From NCBI RefSeq assembly GCF_000346465.2, contig NC_034009.1, forward strand, positions 24,866,600 through 24,930,599: DNA of 64,000 bases, given 5' to 3'. Source of the DNA: Prunus persica. Taxonomy: Eukaryota > Streptophyta > Magnoliopsida > Rosales > Rosaceae. Shown one piece after another: positions 34,046 through 46,300 of the stretch; the first letter of the stretch is position 1, and each line of letters begins with the position of its first letter. Below the pieces are notes generated by a model, which saw only the letters and a program-made list of their open reading frames with translations, was not told where the DNA came from and searched no databases. The position numbers and the translations under genes were made by a program.

Positions 34046-36850
34046 TGCTATTTCAAAAAATTAGAAATTTTTCCTTCTTTTCTATTATTATTAAACATTT
34101 GTAATTTTAAATTTTAATAAAGGCACTTTGATTTTTGTTCATGTTAGCATTTGATAATTTAATTGTTGTTAAGTCTCAATCATCTAAAACTGAGGCACCC
34201 AAATTTAAATGCCCCTATTATTTTTAAAATTGACTAGAACTAGTTTTGTGAACAAACAAGCAAACTTAAAAAAAGAGAGTAGTAATTTAAAAGTAATGAT
34301 CCAGAGGTCAAAAGCTTTTCTAACTGAACCTTATTAATCCAGTCAGGATGGTGCAAAACCTTGGATCATGGAAATTAATTTGGTGGCAGCTTTAGAGGGC
34401 TAATATGCACACATTGCAAAGCTAATCAATTCAACCACATGTCCCTTGCTCTGCAAGGAAGGTAGAACAATTTGGCATCTCCCTCCAATTGCTTTTGTAT
34501 TCTATACCTTATCAATTTAACCCACATGTGATACTTGGCCAAAATCATAAATTCTTCCAATACAAAAAAGAAAATGGAAGCAATTGTATTCTATACCTAA
34601 TCAATTTAACCCTAATCAATTTAACCCACATGTGACTTTTGGCCAAAATCATCATTTCTTCCAATAAAAGAAAGACTAGAAATAAATTCAAACCCACATG
34701 TGTTATCCTATTTATTTCCTTGTTTTTTATTTATTTTATTTTATGGAATTCAAACCCTATTAAAAATGTCCTATTATTTGAAAAATAAAGTATAAAATAT
34801 AGGAAAGTGGAAACTAAAGTATAAAATTAGGGGTCATCATTTGGCCCACGGGCTCATGGGCCGATGGGGGCTCGTCGGGCCCATCGAGAAAAACCCCAGC
34901 CCGACTCGTTATGGCACTTGTACTTGACCGGCTCATTGTTCAGTGGGCTAGGCTTGGGCTTGGGTGTTTAAACCTTAGCCAGGCCCATAGGGCAGACCCA
35001 TTTTGGCTCAAGAAGGCCCAGCCCGACCCACCCATCAAAGCCCGGCCAATAGGCCAGTATATATGTATAATAGTGCTGCTGTTTAGAGCCCAATACCTCT
35101 TTGGCGAGAAAAAAAAAATAAATAAAGCCCAATACCTCTTCTTATAAAATGGGGCATTACAGGTCAATGACATTAATACATTCTAACTGAGCCACATCCT
35201 TTTCTCTTTCCATTTCCTTCTCCCTCCCTTATTTTTCTCTCCTCCAACAACACTCTTCTCACTGTATAATTCATTTCAAGTGCTATTTTTCAAAAACTTA
35301 GAATTCTCCTCCCCCCCCCCCCCCCCCCCCCCCCCCACCTCTTTTTTTATTATTTAAATGTAATAATAATAATTAAACAAATTTAATTTTTAAATTTTAA
35401 TGAAGGCACTTTGACTTTTGTTCATATTAGCATTTCATAATTTAGTTGTTATTAAGTCTCAATCCATCTAAAACTGAGACACCTAAATCTAAATGCCCGT
35501 ATTATTTTTGAAATTGACTAGAATTGGTTTTGTTCTAACAAACAAACAAACTTGAAAAAGAAAGAGTAGCAATTTAAAAGTAAGGATCCAAAGGTCAAAA
35601 GCTTTTCTAACTAAACCTTATTGGTCAAGCCAGGATGGTGCAAAACCTTGGATCATGGAAATTAATTTGGTGACAGCTTTGTAGGGCTAATATGCACATA
35701 TTACGAAGCTAATCAATTCAACCACATGTCCCTTGCTTTGTAAGGAAGGCAGAGCAATTTGGCATCTCCTTCCAATTGCTTTTGTATTATGTACCTAATC
35801 AATTTAATCCATGTGACACTTGACCAAAATCATAAATTCTTCCAATACAACAAAGAAAGGGAAGCAATTGTATTCTATACCTAATCAATTTAACCCACAT
35901 GTAACTTTTGGCCAAAATCGTCATTTGTTCCAATCCAAGAAAGACTAGAAATAAATTCAAACCCACATGCGTTATCCTCTTTATTTCCTTCTTTTTTTTA
36001 TTATTATTTTATGGAATTCAAACCCTATTAAAAATGTCCTATTATTTGAAAGATAATGTATAAAATATATGAAAGTGGAAACTAATGTATAAAATTAGGG
36101 GTCATCATTTGGCCCACGGGCTCATGGGCCAATGGGGGCTAGCCCGACCCATTGAGAAAAAGCCCCGCCTGACTAGTTATGGGACATGGGCTGGCCCGAC
36201 CCATTGTTCAGTGGACTAGGCTTGGGCTTGGGTGTTTAAAGCCCAGCCGGCCTATTTGAGCCCTAGAAGGCCTAGCCCGATACCTGTTTTTATAAAATGA
36301 GGCATTATAGGTCAATGGCATTAATACATTCTAACCTAGCCACTCCTCTTCTCCCTTCCCTCTCTTTCTCTCCTCCAACAACACTCTTCTCACTGTCTAA
36401 TTCATCCCAAGTGCTAAAAAATTAGAATTTTTCCTTTTATTTATTTATTTTATTATTAAACATTTGAAAATTTTAAATTTTAATGAAGGCCCTTTGACTT
36501 TTTTTCATGCCCGTATTTCATAATTTAGTTGTTATTAAGTCTCAATCATCTATTAAGGTTTTGTGCAAACAAACAATCAAACTTGAAAAACAAGTGTAGC
36601 AATTTAAAAGTAATGATCTAAAGTCAAAAGCTTTTCTAACTGAACCTTATTGGTCCAGCTAGGATGGTGCAAAACCTTGGATCATGGAGATCAATTTGGT
36701 GGCATCTTTGGAGGGTTAATATGCACACATTCCGAAACTAATCAATTTAACCACATGTCCCTTGCTTTGCAAGGAAGGCAGAGCAATTTGGCATCTCACT
36801 CCAATTTCTTTGGTATTCTATTCCTAATCAATTTATGCAACATCCCTGAC
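34037..36850. repeat. Three degenerate direct copies of a ~1.1-kb unit
   Basis: Units begin at about 34037, 35270 and 36401 with CAAGTGCTA(TTT)..AAAA.TTAGAA. They share landmarks such as GTCAAAAGCTTTTCTAACT, CAAAACCTTGGATCATGGA (34354, 35641, 36670) and CAATTTGGCATCTC. The first two also share a GGGCC-rich segment (34840-35050, 36100-36280: CATCATTTGGCCCACGGGCT). The third is truncated at about 36850. No coding region is visible. Confidence 0.85.
35311..35336. repeat. Poly(C) run of 26
   Basis: Uninterrupted cytosines near the start of the second 1.1-kb unit, preceded by CTCCT. The other two units have only TTTTTCC here, so the run expanded in this copy (or is an assembly-sensitive tract). 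Confidence 0.95.
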
Positions 36851-38397
36851 CCAATTTAATCGATTTAATCCAATTTCATTCTTTGGTGAAATTACAATTT
36901 TGCCATTGGGAGTAGGGGTACTTTGGTCACTTTTTAACATAGAAGGATTTTGGAAAAATGAGTAGCACCATTGCATAGAGCTTGCTCTCATGAGTTGGTA
37001 GACATGTCGTGGGCCCAAATTGGAGTTTTAATGAAGAAGTTGTGGTCAACGAAAGTGCAGTGGCACAATTGTAATTTTTTCGAAATTAGATTAAAAACAT
37101 ATAAGTTCTCTCTCTCTCTCCACGTGCCTCTCTTCTCTCTATCTCATCTGCGTGAGGCAGCAAATTTCCAACGGTAATTTCGTCATTGTCAGACATCCGT
37201 TTCAGGCGAAATTGGTTACAAAAATTTTGTATATGAAAGCAAACTTAGGGTATATTCTCATACAAACAACCTTCAGTGTGAACAAGCCATGTGGACCACA
37301 AACCATAATGTTGTAGCCTATGAGTTAGAGTCCAATAGTTGAAAAATAAAAAAAAAAGAGAAGAGCAAGCTTTTGTGTTAAGTTATTTTTTGACGGTGCG
37401 ATGTTTAAAAGAAAAAAAATGCATGAGAAAGAAAGGTCCACAAAGTGGGACAAAGTGTGTAGCATCAATACAGTGACTTTTTAAATTGGGTTTTGTTTAT
37501 TTATAATAATCCAATCCAAACTTTGCTTCTCTCTCTCCCTTCTTGCATCCGAGTTTTGAGTATTAAAAAAAGGGGCCTATCTTCTTTTTAATTTGCTAAA
37601 ATACATGAAACTAATTCTTTAAAAAAACACATATAATTTTTCACGACATATTCTATTGGAATTTGGATTGTTTTGACCTAACTTAAGTAATGATTCAAAT
37701 ATTTTATTTTACTAAATTATTTATTTTTTGTATGGTAGTGGCACACGATATGTTCTCTCATCTCATGCTCTCTATTACTAGAAAAATGAGAGAAGAAAAA
37801 AACACAATTATCTTGTCTTCTAATCTCAAGATCCAAGCTTATGTAATTGTGGACAAAAAGTGATTAGCATAGTTAATTTTCTGTTAATAGATTGTTAAGG
37901 GTTATTTTGTATTGAGTCATGTGACAAAGAGCAAGGCCATGACTTGGAATTTTTGAATTAGTTGCATGTCACCTATATGGTTCGTGTATTTGGGGTTGTT
38001 GCCTATTTGAGTAAGGAACAAAGGGTGTGTGACATGTGGCAACTAGTCATACTTTTCTTAGTTTAGTTTTTCATTACCAACTATGATTTAGGAGGATTTA
38101 CTTCAGTTATTGCTATTGCGGTGCATGATTTTACTATCTATTACTCAGAAATATCCTGCAATTTGTTTATTATTGCAAAATTTGGTTACTAACTAATGTA
38201 TCCGTAATTTATTTATTTCATGACTAGACTCAATGTGAAAATTATTTATTTACAACATAAAAATGGGAGTTTTTTTTTTCTTTCCAATTACACTGCTTTA
38301 TGATTTTTATTACTTTTATAATTATTATTAAAAATGAGTGTGAGTGGACAAAAGAGAAGTGGAAAAATTAGTTAGTAACGAAAAATTATTGTAATAA
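36851..38397. other. Intergenic DNA, no gene seen
   Basis: AT-rich with short shadow frames. At 37100-37260 a CT-rich stretch and the sequence around CGTCATTGTCAGACATCCGT look repeat-derived, but no ends or partner were identified in this window. Confidence 0.4.
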
Positions 38398-38399
38398 GG

Positions 38400-38520
38400 C
38401 TGATGGTGTTTAGCTTAATGGAAAAGAGCCTTGATTTACATAGTAGTAGTCTTAGGTTCGAACTCTCATGACACATTGATAGTATGTTTATGATAAACGC
38501 CCTCCTTTTTTTAATTTAGA
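38400..38520 (+). mobile_element. tRNA-derived SINE-like element
   Basis: GATGGTGTTTAGCTTAATGG (A-box-like TAGCTTAATGG) and, about 45 bases further, TTAGGTTCGAACTCTC (B box GGTTCGAACTC), followed by a T-rich tail near 38510. This internal Pol III promoter layout and the degenerate remainder fit a plant SINE rather than a functional tRNA: no cloverleaf or acceptor stem can be drawn. Confidence 0.5.
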
Positions 38521-38711
38521 CTTTCATTTGTATTGTCGTTGGTTATAAGAAGTTCATTTGCAGTTCAATAAGAATAACTGACGTAATCCTAAATGATTTA
38601 CCTTGTTGATTTTACTCTGAGATATAGAAAGTAAAAGAATTTTGTATTGTTTAGGATTTGTAAATTTACCGGGGGAAGAATGCTTAACACTGTAATCTCC
38701 AATTTCAAAAC

Positions 38712-38775
38712 TTGCTCCTGCAACAGAAGAAAAGAATACTTATTGGGCTGCTCTCCAACTCCAAGTCGAATGCAG
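38712..38775 (+). repeat. Dispersed duplicate, partner 48241-48301
   Basis: CTTATTGGGCTGCTCTCCAA and its surroundings recur at 48241-48301 in the same orientation. Both copies can be read in one frame as APA(T/S)E(E/D)KN(T/A)YWAALQLQVE, suggesting descent from a coding exon that I do not recognise. Confidence 0.6.
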
Positions 38776-40636
38776 GGCGAGTAAAAGTGAAGGTTGTAGT
38801 TTTTCTATTTGGGCCACATAAATGCCACCGGTTCTGTGAGTTGTGGGCCGAGCATTTTTTTTATCTTCTAACAAAAAACAAAAAAACCAGCATTTTTTTT
38901 CATCTTTTCAACGTGAACGTATAGATAGATAACAAGTAAAATCATGTATGTATAATGTATGTAGTGACCCCCTATTTCTCCATTTATAATGTATGTATAA
39001 ATGGAGATTTTGAAGCAATCTGTAGATAAGTTTTATGTCAGGACTATATAAGCTAATAAGTTTGACGTGAGTCATTTTTGTGATTCTGAAAACAACCCAA
39101 TGCAAGTTGCAATTACACTTTTGATGTGTCAATGCCAAACAGAGTAAGGAATTTGTCACATTTAATTTAACTCTCTAGTTCGAGACCACAAACCAAATGT
39201 AAGAAAAGTAAACACAAAATGATACACCATATTTAACATGGTTTACTCAAAGTTGGACTACATCTACGGGTGACAATGCCAATGATAATTCACTTAATCA
39301 AAAGAAAAAGAGTACCAAGAGTATGACAAAAAAAAAAACAAATAGGTTCTCACCATCAAACTAAATTTATCTCTCTTCTCTCATCCCATTATTCCCTATA
39401 GAAATAGAACCCCAAGTAGCAAGTACATAAAAGGTCACTCATAAAAGCACTTCAACTATCTTTCTTCGAAGAGACAGGACGCAGAGCTTGACTTCTCTAC
39501 AAGGAGTGCTTCTCTTAATAAAGCTGCACCTCTAGAAGTTGATTTAAAGCACTTTTCCCCATTAAACTGTATAACAACAAACAAAAGTTGACCCTATGAT
39601 GCAAAATTCATAAGAATATAACTCAGATTTGATTCTGAGTGTCAAGAAGACAAACTAAAGGGATAAAAGCTTACCATTTTGTCCAAAACAATAAGTTCTA
39701 GACCACAGGCACATCGCGATTCGCATGCATGAGTTTCTCTTTCTATCTTGACTCTGCATGGTCAATATAACACCAAGACCAACTTAGCAAGAAATGTTCA
39801 AAATAACCTTCAACTTTTCAAATGGTGGTAAAAAGCTTATAACTGAAGATTCCTTTACCTGAGTCTTGCAATAGCATAGGTAAATGACATGCTATCAAAT
39901 AAGACTAAGAACAGAGGCCTTTGTTCTGTGTGATATGCAAGAGTCCATGACCTTAATTGCAGAAACAAGAAAAAGGAAAATAGATCAACACCTTCCAGAA
40001 ATAGTAATTTTTTTACACTACACGTATATATTATGATTGTTTTAGGGTACTCTAAGATATGTAAGTAAAAAAATTACTTCACCATCAACAAATGATGTAC
40101 CATTTATGTAGCAGAAACCTGCATTATGAACCACACGTTGTACACAAAAGGTTAGACAGCATATGAGTATTGATTGCAGTATCTCCTTGCCTGTAAAAGA
40201 GAAAAATTAAAATTTGAAACATAAAATTACAGATGCCGCAACGACACCAAGGACTCATAAACACCTGCAATTATATAGATTGCCACAAAAACAAAGCAGT
40301 TCTGTGAAACTAATGACTAAAAGCTTCTGTTCGATGATCCAAAAAATTGGAATGAAATCATGCAAGAGCTGAAGTGTCTTGCCTGTTCTGTATGTATAAG
40401 TTTGTCTTCTATACTAGCAAACCTAATTTTCCTCAACAATCTTAAGTGTTATCCCACAAAGATTGAAAACACAATGTCATATTTAAAGCAATAAATTTTA
40501 TTCTTCCATGATGCAAGAAAGTCTAAGATATTGAAAACAAACCACTAAAGAGTTCAACATATTCCTGCAATGTATAGTAATGTCAAAACATTTTTTTTTG
40601 GGTATAGTAGTAGTGGTAAAACTACTCCCTTTTTCT

Positions 40637-40695
40637 CTTTCTTTCTTTCTTTTTCTTCTTCTTCTTCTTCTTCTTCTTCTTCTTCTTCTTCTTCT
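40637..40695. repeat. (CTTT)n/(TTC)n microsatellite
   Basis: Three to four CTTT units run into about 13 TTC units. Confidence 0.95.
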
Positions 40696-41424
40696 GTGTT
40701 TTAGTAGAGAAAATACTTAATGGCCACTAAGTTAATTAACTATAAATGAAACGTACACTTGACTCTTGGAAATATGAGAAAATCTTTGCCACTTGACTTG
40801 GGCAGCTCTTCTCGGTGCATCTTTTTGTTTTGGGGACGTTTTCGGAGCCTTCAACTACCAGTAGATACTCATCACTCAAGTAAATCCTCACAGATACAAA
40901 TAGATAGTTCATCAACAGCTGCAAGGTTCCCTCATCGCTCGAGTAAATCCTCCAGATCATCAAATATTTATAAACAACTTCTAAGGACTCTTTAAACTTC
41001 AAATGGATGCTTGTCCCAAAAATCTGCAAATGAGTATCATCAATTTCATAAATAACACAGGTTCTGCAGAAATGGTTACACAACAAGCAAAGAGAGGTGG
41101 AAGATACATCCAGTGGTAAGATAATGAAACAAACAAATTACAAAAGGCTGCTGCCAACACAATTCTTATTGAAAGAAAAGACATACCATTAAAGCATGAG
41201 CAAAGGTTAACATCAATTCACTAATAATAATTCAAACATACATAATTCTTAAGAAATAAGTAACTGGCCAATGTAGGACAACAGAGGAAATGGATCTCAA
41301 GTACCTGAACAAGCTGCTATTTTTCCCGCTTACGCACCTCTAACCCTCCACTGATTGAAGCAGATGCAAAATGAATGCTGATCAAAACCTGACCCAGAAA
41401 AGTATAAAAAGTTGAAGTGATAAC

Positions 41425-41764
41425 TGTTAGAGTTTTGAATAGATTGAAGAAGGAAGAAAAACGCAGAGAGAGAAGAGAGCACTACTGAATCAAAACGAAT
41501 GTGTAATTTTCTATTGCATGCTCTGTCTAAATTAGAGCAAGCTCAGTGTGAGCTATAACCGTTAGAAAGAATAGCTGGATTCTCTTACATCACTGAGAAT
41601 CACAGCCTTACATCCAAAACTGCTCTCTAGGATTTTTACACATGGCTATAACCACTTAACGTGACTAACGCCTAACACTTGTCTAACTTAGTGACCAAGT
41701 GAATACACCATTTAGCTTAGAGGCCTAATTACATTCTTATCAGCTCACCACTTACATTTCAACA
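41425..41764. mobile_element. Possible solo LTR (340 bp)
   Basis: Starts TGTTAGAGTTTTG and ends CATTTCAACA, i.e. 5'-TG...CA-3' with short inverted ends TGTT/AACA. Flanking pentamers ATAAC and ATAAT match at four of five positions, compatible with an aged target duplication. It has no internal coding and no partner LTR in the window. An unrelated AT-rich segment with chance ends is possible. Confidence 0.45.
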
Positions 41765-42295
41765 ATAATAAAACATATGAAACCGATATGTAAAATAAAC
41801 TCACATTCATGTAAGAGCATCAAACTTAAGGGCATTAAGAATGAGCAGAGGTTAGCATCTAATTACCGATAACATATCATGTGTACATAATCTTTTCTGA
41901 AACAGAAGGAATATCATACAAATGATCAAGGAGCCAAAAGTTTTTGTATGATTTCGAAGAATAATTGTTTTCTCCATGCTAGTAAAGTGATCTTATGATT
42001 ACAAGATGTGAATGAATGATATGATTATTAGGGTAATTCTAATCAATCCCAGTCACCATTTTTTCTTCTTCTGCATTTATATCCAAAGAAATGAGTAAAT
42101 AATGATGCAGGGAAAGGGAACTGAAGCGAAGTACCTGGACTAAGTTTGCACCTATTCCGCATCATCTATTTCCGGAAGTGAAATCCAACACATTGTGCCA
42201 AATTCAACTGATAGTAAATGCCATCAGTAACACAAACATATACAGGAAGATGTGGAAAACATTAAGCAGAGGCTAGAGAAGAGCAGGAATATCTG
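41765..42295. other. Intergenic DNA downstream of the NLR cluster
   Basis: No recognised feature; only short frames. Confidence 0.35.
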
Positions 42296-43050
42296 CTCTG
42301 AAAATATAGTTTAATGATTAATCTGATCAGAGAAGAACATTATTAGTTAGTGAAGAAGAGTAGGCTCAATCTCAGATGTTTGGTCAACTAATTAAAAAAG
42401 GTGTTTGGTCAACACTGAAGAAAAGAAAAGTGAGAAGGGAATTGAACAAACAATGAAGGATTTCTTTTGAGAATATAATTACCTGATATACATGGGATGT
42501 GAGAAATCTTGTGCCATTCTGGGCCGCTCAGGAGGGTGGATCTTCCCCCTAAACAGGGACACGTAACAAGTTTGGTGAGGCGTTGCATAACCTCAACGGC
42601 AGGAAGATACACCAGATTCTCACACGCCTTAATCCTCAGATGGGTAAGAGATGTAAGGTTACCCCAACCACTCTGGAAGAACCTCCACGCTGTCGAAAAC
42701 CTGTATATACGAATCTTGTAGACAAGTGTAGTGTAAAATTGTCGTTGAGGTAGAGACTTGAGCTTTGGCTACCCTGTGATCTTCAGCCATAACAAGCAAA
42801 GAACTAGCTCATACAAGATTACTACCACTGGCAACCAACACATAATGGTCTGTATCAATATTATCCCATGATTCCTGCAAACCACCATATTTCATCCTTA
42901 TCAGTTTGTGCTTGCCATGACACATCGTCGTTGATCAGCTTCACAAATCCATCTGATGAACACCTTCACCTACCTCATGCACATCCTCATCCCCTCTGGA
43001 AAAGAATCTAGTTTAACGATTAATCTGATGAGAGAAGAAGAGTAGACTCA
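42296..43050. repeat. Local duplication of NLR 3' flank
   Basis: Segment 42296-42370 (TTTAATGATTAATCTGAT...GAAGAAGAGTAGGCTCA) recurs at about 42998-43052, and 42395-42480 recurs around 43143-43375, so the DNA downstream of the NLR gene exists as two diverged direct copies of 0.7-0.9 kb period. Confidence 0.7.
42484..42790 (-). pseudogene. Truncated duplicate of the NLR C-terminus
   Basis: About 310 bp matching the last LRR-coding part of the intact NLR (43382-43690). It keeps the SGPEWHKISHIP and LPAVEVMQRLTKL segments. Relative to the intact gene it has lost about 15 bases after MQRLTKL, gained a C in the ACCCC run near 42660 (frameshift), and has an altered end (NYILK). It has no NB-ARC or upstream LRR. 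It is therefore a non-functional relic of local duplication. Confidence 0.85.
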
Positions 43051-43354
43051 CTTTGTGCGCCAACTGTGCTAGCTAATTTGTGAAGGGGTTGCATTGGTCG
43101 AATCATCATCACTAAAAAGATTCCGATGATTCTCATCTGGAAACTAATTAAAAAAGTGTTTGGTCAATAATACTGAAGAAAGAATGGAGATTCTTCAATA
43201 AATATTTTATGTTAGAGGATTGGGTTACAATTTCTAAACTCTATATTAAATCTACCAACACATCTAATGAATGCAATCCGATATCAGAAGTATATACCCA
43301 ATTCTTAACTTGTACTCGTTGGGAAATTAAGTGAGAAAAGGGAATTGAATGATT

Positions 43355-46300
43355 TCATTTGAGAATATTGTAATTACCATCTATACGTGGGATGTGAGAA
43401 ATCTTGTGCCATTCTGGGCCGCTCTTGAGGGTGGATATTCCCCCTAGACGGGGACATGTATCAATCACTAGCTTTTTTAGTTTGGTGAGGCGTTGCATAA
43501 CTTCAACGGCAGGAAGAGACACCAGATTTTTACACCGACGGATACTCAGGGTGGTAAGAGATGTAAGGTTACCCAACCACTCTGGAAGAGCCTCCACGCT
43601 GTCGAAAGAGACTATGGACACTACTTGTAGACAAGTGCAGTGCTGAATTTGTTGTTGAGGTAGAGACTTGAGCTTAGGCCACCCTTCGATCTCTAGAGTT
43701 TGGATTTGTGATGGAAGCTCAAAATCAGGGAAAGAATCGAGCTCCTCCGAAAACGCACCAATTTTCATAGATTCTAAACGCGTAAGAGAGCGTAGCCCCT
43801 CCAATGACAAATATTTTAATTTCAAACAATAAAATATTTCTAAAGATGAAAGAGACTGCAACCTGGATACATCGAGATGTGCCAGAGATATCAAATTGTG
43901 GCATGACGCGATTCTCAACTTCTTAAGAGATGTGCAGGATGGTAGCCCACTCGGTAGACTTGTCAATCCATCACATTCCTTGATACTCAACTCCTGAAGA
44001 GAGATGCAATATTCTAAGCTAGTCGGCAAGCTTGATAATTTCTCACAATCCTCAATCTGCAATTTGCGGAGGCATGGCATTCCCTTCCCCTTGCCCAGGG
44101 TAATTGGAATGAACTCGAGACTGTCGCAAGACTCTATAGTCAACTCCTCAAGGCGGGGAAACACCGCTACTTTCTCATCTGTTGGTGGCAGTTCCTCCCA
44201 TTTAATTAGAGCTGGGCAATAATAAATAGTTAAGCTTTTCAATGCTGGAAACAAAGTCTCTTTCTTCTTCGCCGCACCGTTAACATGGTTATAACCATAA
44301 AACTCAACTCCCACACATTTAAGCTCTGACATTTCACTGAACTCAACAAGCCTAAGATTTGGTAAATGGCCAAGTGACGGGACTTGTTCGCATTCTATGC
44401 ATCTCATTAACCGAATCTCTGTCAAATTCAGTGGCAACAAACCACTCATCATCCATGATGCTAATTTAGAACCCATGAATTTGTCAATCTTTAAGAATTC
44501 TAACTCAGAGTTGAGTCGGAGGCCTTCCAGTACATCATTGTCTTTCTCTTTTCTTTCCTCGTCATACTCCCCCCATTCTAATGTCAACCTTCGTAGATTT
44601 GCTTTCCCAACTAAATTTGATGCCCTTGCTTGGCCTCCGTCCCTCACATGTTCCAAACCACTAATAATTAGTTCACCTTTTAATTGGTTTAAGCCACCCA
44701 GCTCGTCAATTCTACGATTACTTTCCTTGTCCAAAGTAAAAAAAGGAGATATTGTTTGCAGATGTTTCAATCGTCCCATCCCAAATGAAACTGCCTCATC
44801 ACGACGATGGAAATAAACATGCCTCAAGTTGATCAAATTTTCCATTTCCTTTGGAAACGTTTCAAGATTCCATGTATCCTCCATTCTTAACGTTTGTAGG
44901 TTATAAAGCTTGCCAATAGACTTCGGGAGTTCTTTGATTTTTGTTCGAGAAACGTTCAAATACCTCAAATGTATCAAGACGCCAATTGAACTTGGCAGCT
45001 CCTCAATATCAGCCCTGTACAAATTTAAAACACGCAAAGCCTTAAAGCTTATAAGTGATGTATTATTACTAAGGGCTTGATCACCATTCACAAACAGTGA
45101 TCGCCGTTTCTCAGCATTTCTTTCAGAACTTTTAGAACGATCCCATGCCACGTGTTGATTCTCAAGTTTATCTTCCATTTCAGATCTTGATACAAGCTTA
45201 GCAAGATCATGTACAAGATCGTGCATCTTGCATTTAATAAATATACCAAAGTGGGGATAGCTTCTTTCAACTTCTTGAAAGAGGGAGTTTTGCGACAGAA
45301 TTGCAAAATATTCATGACCTATATCCTCCATATCTTTGTTAGGAGAAGAACAGAGAAATCCTTGAGCCATCCATAGCTGGATCAAGTCTTCTCTTTCCAT
45401 TTCAAAATCTTTCTTGAACTTTGACAAATATGCAAAACACTGTTTCAAAGAAGGTGATTTCAAATTATCAAAACTCAACTTCAAAACCGAGATAATTCTT
45501 TCATCTCCTTCTGGTAATTCCCATATCCTACTGTTTTGAATTTCCAACCATTCATCGATACTATATTTAGAACGCAACATGCTTCCCAAAACCTGTTGTG
45601 TTGGTACATAAATTAGTGTATATATTAAAGATTAAGTAGGTGACTTGGCTATAATATTAACAAGAAACATAATTTGGTTTTTCAATAAACTTAGTTGTAT
45701 GTTACCAGTAAATGTTAACATTGCACCAAAAACTGGTATTTTGTTGGAATGTTTAATCCTAAGCCAATGTTCATGCGTGTAAATAGTAAATTTGGGTTTT
45801 CCACTTCAAACACATTTTTTCTTACCTACAACCCATCACCTTATTTTTCCATTAATAAAACCCAATTTTTTAAAGTAAAACCCGATGCTAATTACATTTT
45901 TTTCAACAAATTATTTGCAAGCCAATTCCAGTAACATTTAGTATTTTCTTAGTACATACCTATTATTTTTATGTGAGAAATGTACCTTATATTATGCTGG
46001 TACCTTAAATTACCTATACTTTTTAAGTACATATGCTAATCATGGTACTTGCAAATACTGATAAAGTAGCATACATGTAAATTAACACGCATTCAAACGA
46101 TAGGTAAATAATTAAATGACATCAAATTGAATGATGTTTTGAATTTGTTAATGGCACTTGATCAGAACTAGAGACTTCAAATTGATATATCAATTTGTTA
46201 ATGGCCCTTGATCTGAATATTTTAGTACTTGTAACAAATAAAGAAATGCATGCGGAACAAACTTCAAATTGATATATCATCATTACGTACCTTTGCCGTT

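Larger units (their letters stand above)
38521..41424. other. Repeat-rich intergenic DNA flanking the NLR locus
   Basis: No intact gene. Three stretches resemble DNA on the other side of the NLR gene: 38712-38775 (with 48241-48301), 39876-39955 (with 48048-48165) and 40315-40520 (with 48690-48890). The first and third pairs also keep similar reading frames. A TTC/CTT microsatellite lies at 40637-40695. The remainder is unassigned. Confidence 0.5.

Noticed and set aside
38400..38475. tRNA gene
   Set aside because: A- and B-box-like motifs exist but no acceptor stem or anticodon arm can be paired; better explained as SINE.
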